Positions 6,195 to 6,851 of a stretch of 6,851 nucleotides of DNA are shown piece by piece (position 1 is the stretch's first letter; the number at the start of each line of letters is the position of its first letter). The notes below the pieces were generated by a model. That model was not told the origin of the DNA and did no database searches. It worked only from the letters and a program-made list of their open reading frames with translations. The position numbers were made by a program, and so were the translations under genes. Source of the stretch: an uncultured Steroidobacteraceae bacterium (GTDB taxonomy: Bacteria > Pseudomonadota > Gammaproteobacteria > Steroidobacterales > Steroidobacteraceae); contig CATPBQ010000325.1 in NCBI GenBank assembly GCA_955652795.1, forward strand, positions 1-6,851. The letters run 5' to 3'.

Positions 6195-6851
6195 ATGGCC
6201 ACGATACGCGCACGCAAACAAGCGGATGGATCCACACGCTATACCGCGATCGTGCGGATTCGAAGAGGTAAGGTGATCGTCTACCAGGAATACAAGACGT
6301 TCGCGCTGCGCACCGCAGCTTCGAGCTGGGCGAGACACCGCGAGGTCGCACTTGAACAGCCAGGGGCGCTCACGCGCGTCCAACAAGGTACACCGACGCT
6401 CGCCGAGCTCATCCGTTGGTACATCGAGACTTTCGAGACGATCTCGAAATGGCAGCGCAGCAAACAGGCTCACCTGGAGTTCCTGGAGCGCCACGCGCTC
6501 GGCAAGTCCAATGCACTCACCCTGACCTCGGCCGAATTGATTGATCACGTGCGCTCGAGGCGCGCCCAGGGCGCAGGCCCGGCGACTGTGGCGAACGACC
6601 TCATCTGGACCGGGGTCGTGCTGCGGGCCGCCAAGAGCGTTAAAGGGCTTCCCGTGCGACCTGAGGTCGTCCAGGAGGCACGCGAGGCGTGCGGGCAGCT
6701 GCGCCTGACCGGGAAGGCGCGCAAGCGCGCTCGGCGGCCGGCGCCGGCGGAACTTCAGCGGCTGCGCGATTACTTCGCGCGCCGGGACAAACGCGCCCGG
6801 ATCCCGATGCGGAGCGTCATGGAGTTCGCTTTGAATTCGGCCCGTCGGGAA
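6195..6851 (+). CDS. Tyrosine recombinase / phage-type integrase (N-terminal part, runs off right edge)
   Basis: The reading frame stays open from the ATG at 6195 to the window end (219 codons). Residues 1 to about 54 (MATIRARKQADGSTRYTAIV, then RIRRGKVIVYQEYKTFALR and AASSWARHREV) look like the N-terminal arm-binding domain of phage integrases that begin MATI-RKR. About 68-170 is helical and fits the SAM-like core-binding domain (TLAELIRWYIETF, HLEFLERHALG, SAELIDHVRSRRAQG, ATVANDLIWTGVVLRAA). From about 183 the catalytic domain begins, and the last residues MEFALNSARRE contain the box I segment with likely catalytic Arg217. The remaining catalytic residues (Lys, HxxR, His/Trp, Tyr) would be beyond the edge, so activity cannot be judged. 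A GGAA at 6185-6188 is a weak ribosome site. Codon use and GC content of the first 35 codons are lower than in the neighbours, as expected for acquired DNA. Its position beside dusA suggests a dusA-targeting integrase. Confidence 0.85.
   Translation, partial: MATIRARKQADGSTRYTAIVRIRRGKVIVYQEYKTFALRTAASSWARHREVALEQPGALTRVQQGTPTLAELIRWYIETFETISKWQRSKQAHLEFLERHALGKSNALTLTSAELIDHVRSRRAQGAGPATVANDLIWTGVVLRAAKSVKGLPVRPEVVQEAREACGQLRLTGKARKRARRPAPAELQRLRDYFARRDKRARIPMRSVMEFALNSARRE

Noticed and set aside
6162..6548. 128-codon minus-strand frame opposite the integrase
   Set aside because: It has no recognisable domain and is antisense to a frame with clear integrase features.

Overview
The window is GC-rich chromosomal DNA (about 65-75% G+C by eye over most of its length). 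It carries five genes that look like core or near-core bacterial genes, then the first part of an integrase gene at the right end. The yoaA-tsaB pair, the GTP-type PEP carboxykinase and a DusA-type dihydrouridine synthase together suggest a gammaproteobacterium of the high-GC Xanthomonadales/Nevskiales/Steroidobacter sort. That placement is inference from gene content only.

Layout, left to right. Minus strand 1-2101: the 5' end of tsaB (tRNA t6A synthesis) and the complete yoaA (XPD/DinG-type helicase) are joined by a 4-bp stop/start overlap, with yoaA upstream. Positions 2102-2282 are a divergent control region. Plus strand 2283-4055: pckG, the GTP-dependent PEP carboxykinase. It converges, with only 26 bp between, on a minus-strand gene at 4082-4984 for a soluble class III nucleotide cyclase with a C-terminal FHA domain. 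Upstream of that, on the same strand, is dusA (5022-6122). Plus strand 6195 to the edge: a tyrosine recombinase that starts 72 bp from dusA, points away from it and runs off the window.

The part most worth a second look is the dusA/integrase junction. dusA is a known insertion target for a family of integrases that enter near its 5' end and supply a new 5' end to the gene. Here the first ~30 codons of dusA and the sequence between the two genes are much less GC-rich (about 53%) than the body of dusA (for example 78% over 5701-5760). The shift happens beside a 29-bp imperfect inverted repeat in the codons for the conserved SVAPMMDWTD segment. The reading proposed here is that the window holds the left end of a genomic island or prophage, with the core site near 5998-6026 and the cargo beyond the right edge. 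Any new system would most likely lie in that unseen cargo.

The genes do not form a single pathway: tRNA modification (tsaB, dusA), DNA repair (yoaA), gluconeogenesis (pckG) and second-messenger signalling (cyclase-FHA) are simply neighbours. Apart from the partial genes at the two edges, all genes appear intact. No stretch over 300 bases lacks a gene, and no tRNA, rRNA, CRISPR array, insertion sequence or convincing terminator was seen.
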